Source: Gonium pectorale (lineage: Eukaryota; Chlorophyta; Chlorophyceae; Chlamydomonadales; Volvocaceae). Taken from it: a DNA stretch of 18,961 nt. The translations under genes were made by a program, and so were the position numbers. Under the pieces are notes generated by a model, which was given only the letters and a program-made list of their open reading frames with translations, was not told the origin of the DNA and did not search any database. Below are positions 18,906-18,961 of the stretch, piece after piece; position 1 is the stretch's first letter, and each line of letters starts with the position of its first letter. The DNA lies in assembly GCA_001584585.1 (NCBI GenBank), contig LSYV01000070.1, positions 362,774-381,734 on the forward strand, written 5' to 3'.

Positions 18906-18961
18906 GGGTCCGGAGAAGTCAAGTCACGAGGCACGAGACTCAAGACGACCGAACGACCGGG
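18906..18961 (+). other. 3' flank or start of an intron
   Basis: These 56 nt follow the apparent stop of the last gene. They are either 3' UTR or intron sequence if the GTGAGG at 18902 is a donor; the window is too short to decide. Confidence 0.3.

Overview
The window looks like nuclear DNA from a green alga of the Chlamydomonadales/Volvocales type. The basis is high GC, strong G/C preference at third codon positions, genes cut into small exons by GT-AG introns (about 70 to 500 nt), long 3' untranslated stretches, and TGTAA poly(A) signals downstream of several genes. This lineage is inferred from gene style. No ribosomal or organellar marker is present. I see no bacterial operons, CRISPR array, tRNA, rRNA or recognisable transposon.

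Layout: (1) 64-2552, plus strand: the 3' part of a gene whose product ends in a UBA (ubiquitin-binding) domain; its 5' end lies outside the window. (2) 4932-7900, minus strand: a complete seven-exon protein-L-isoaspartate O-methyltransferase (protein repair). (3) 8711-11046, plus strand: a complete five-exon YggT/YlmG-family plastid membrane protein. It is divergent from (2), with about 0.8 kb of shared upstream DNA. (4) 12568-16395, minus strand: a complete ten-exon secreted protein with a signal peptide and three saposin B-type domains, plus a Met/His/Gly/Pro-rich insert. It is convergent with (3). (5) 17771-18905, plus strand: an unrecognised helical Leu/Ala-rich protein whose reading frame shifts near 18250-18370 and which may continue past the window. 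It is divergent from (4).

For genes 1-4 the exon models were built by hand. In each, the reading frame closes across every splice junction and family motifs run over the junctions, which is strong internal support. One junction is abnormal: intron 2 of the methyltransferase begins ATAAGT where the consensus would be GTAAGT.

The genes do not form a pathway; they are ordinary neighbours on a eukaryotic chromosome. The most distinctive content is the saposin protein with its Met/His-rich insert, the non-canonical donor in the repair enzyme, and the frame break in the last gene. I found no convincing novel multi-gene system.
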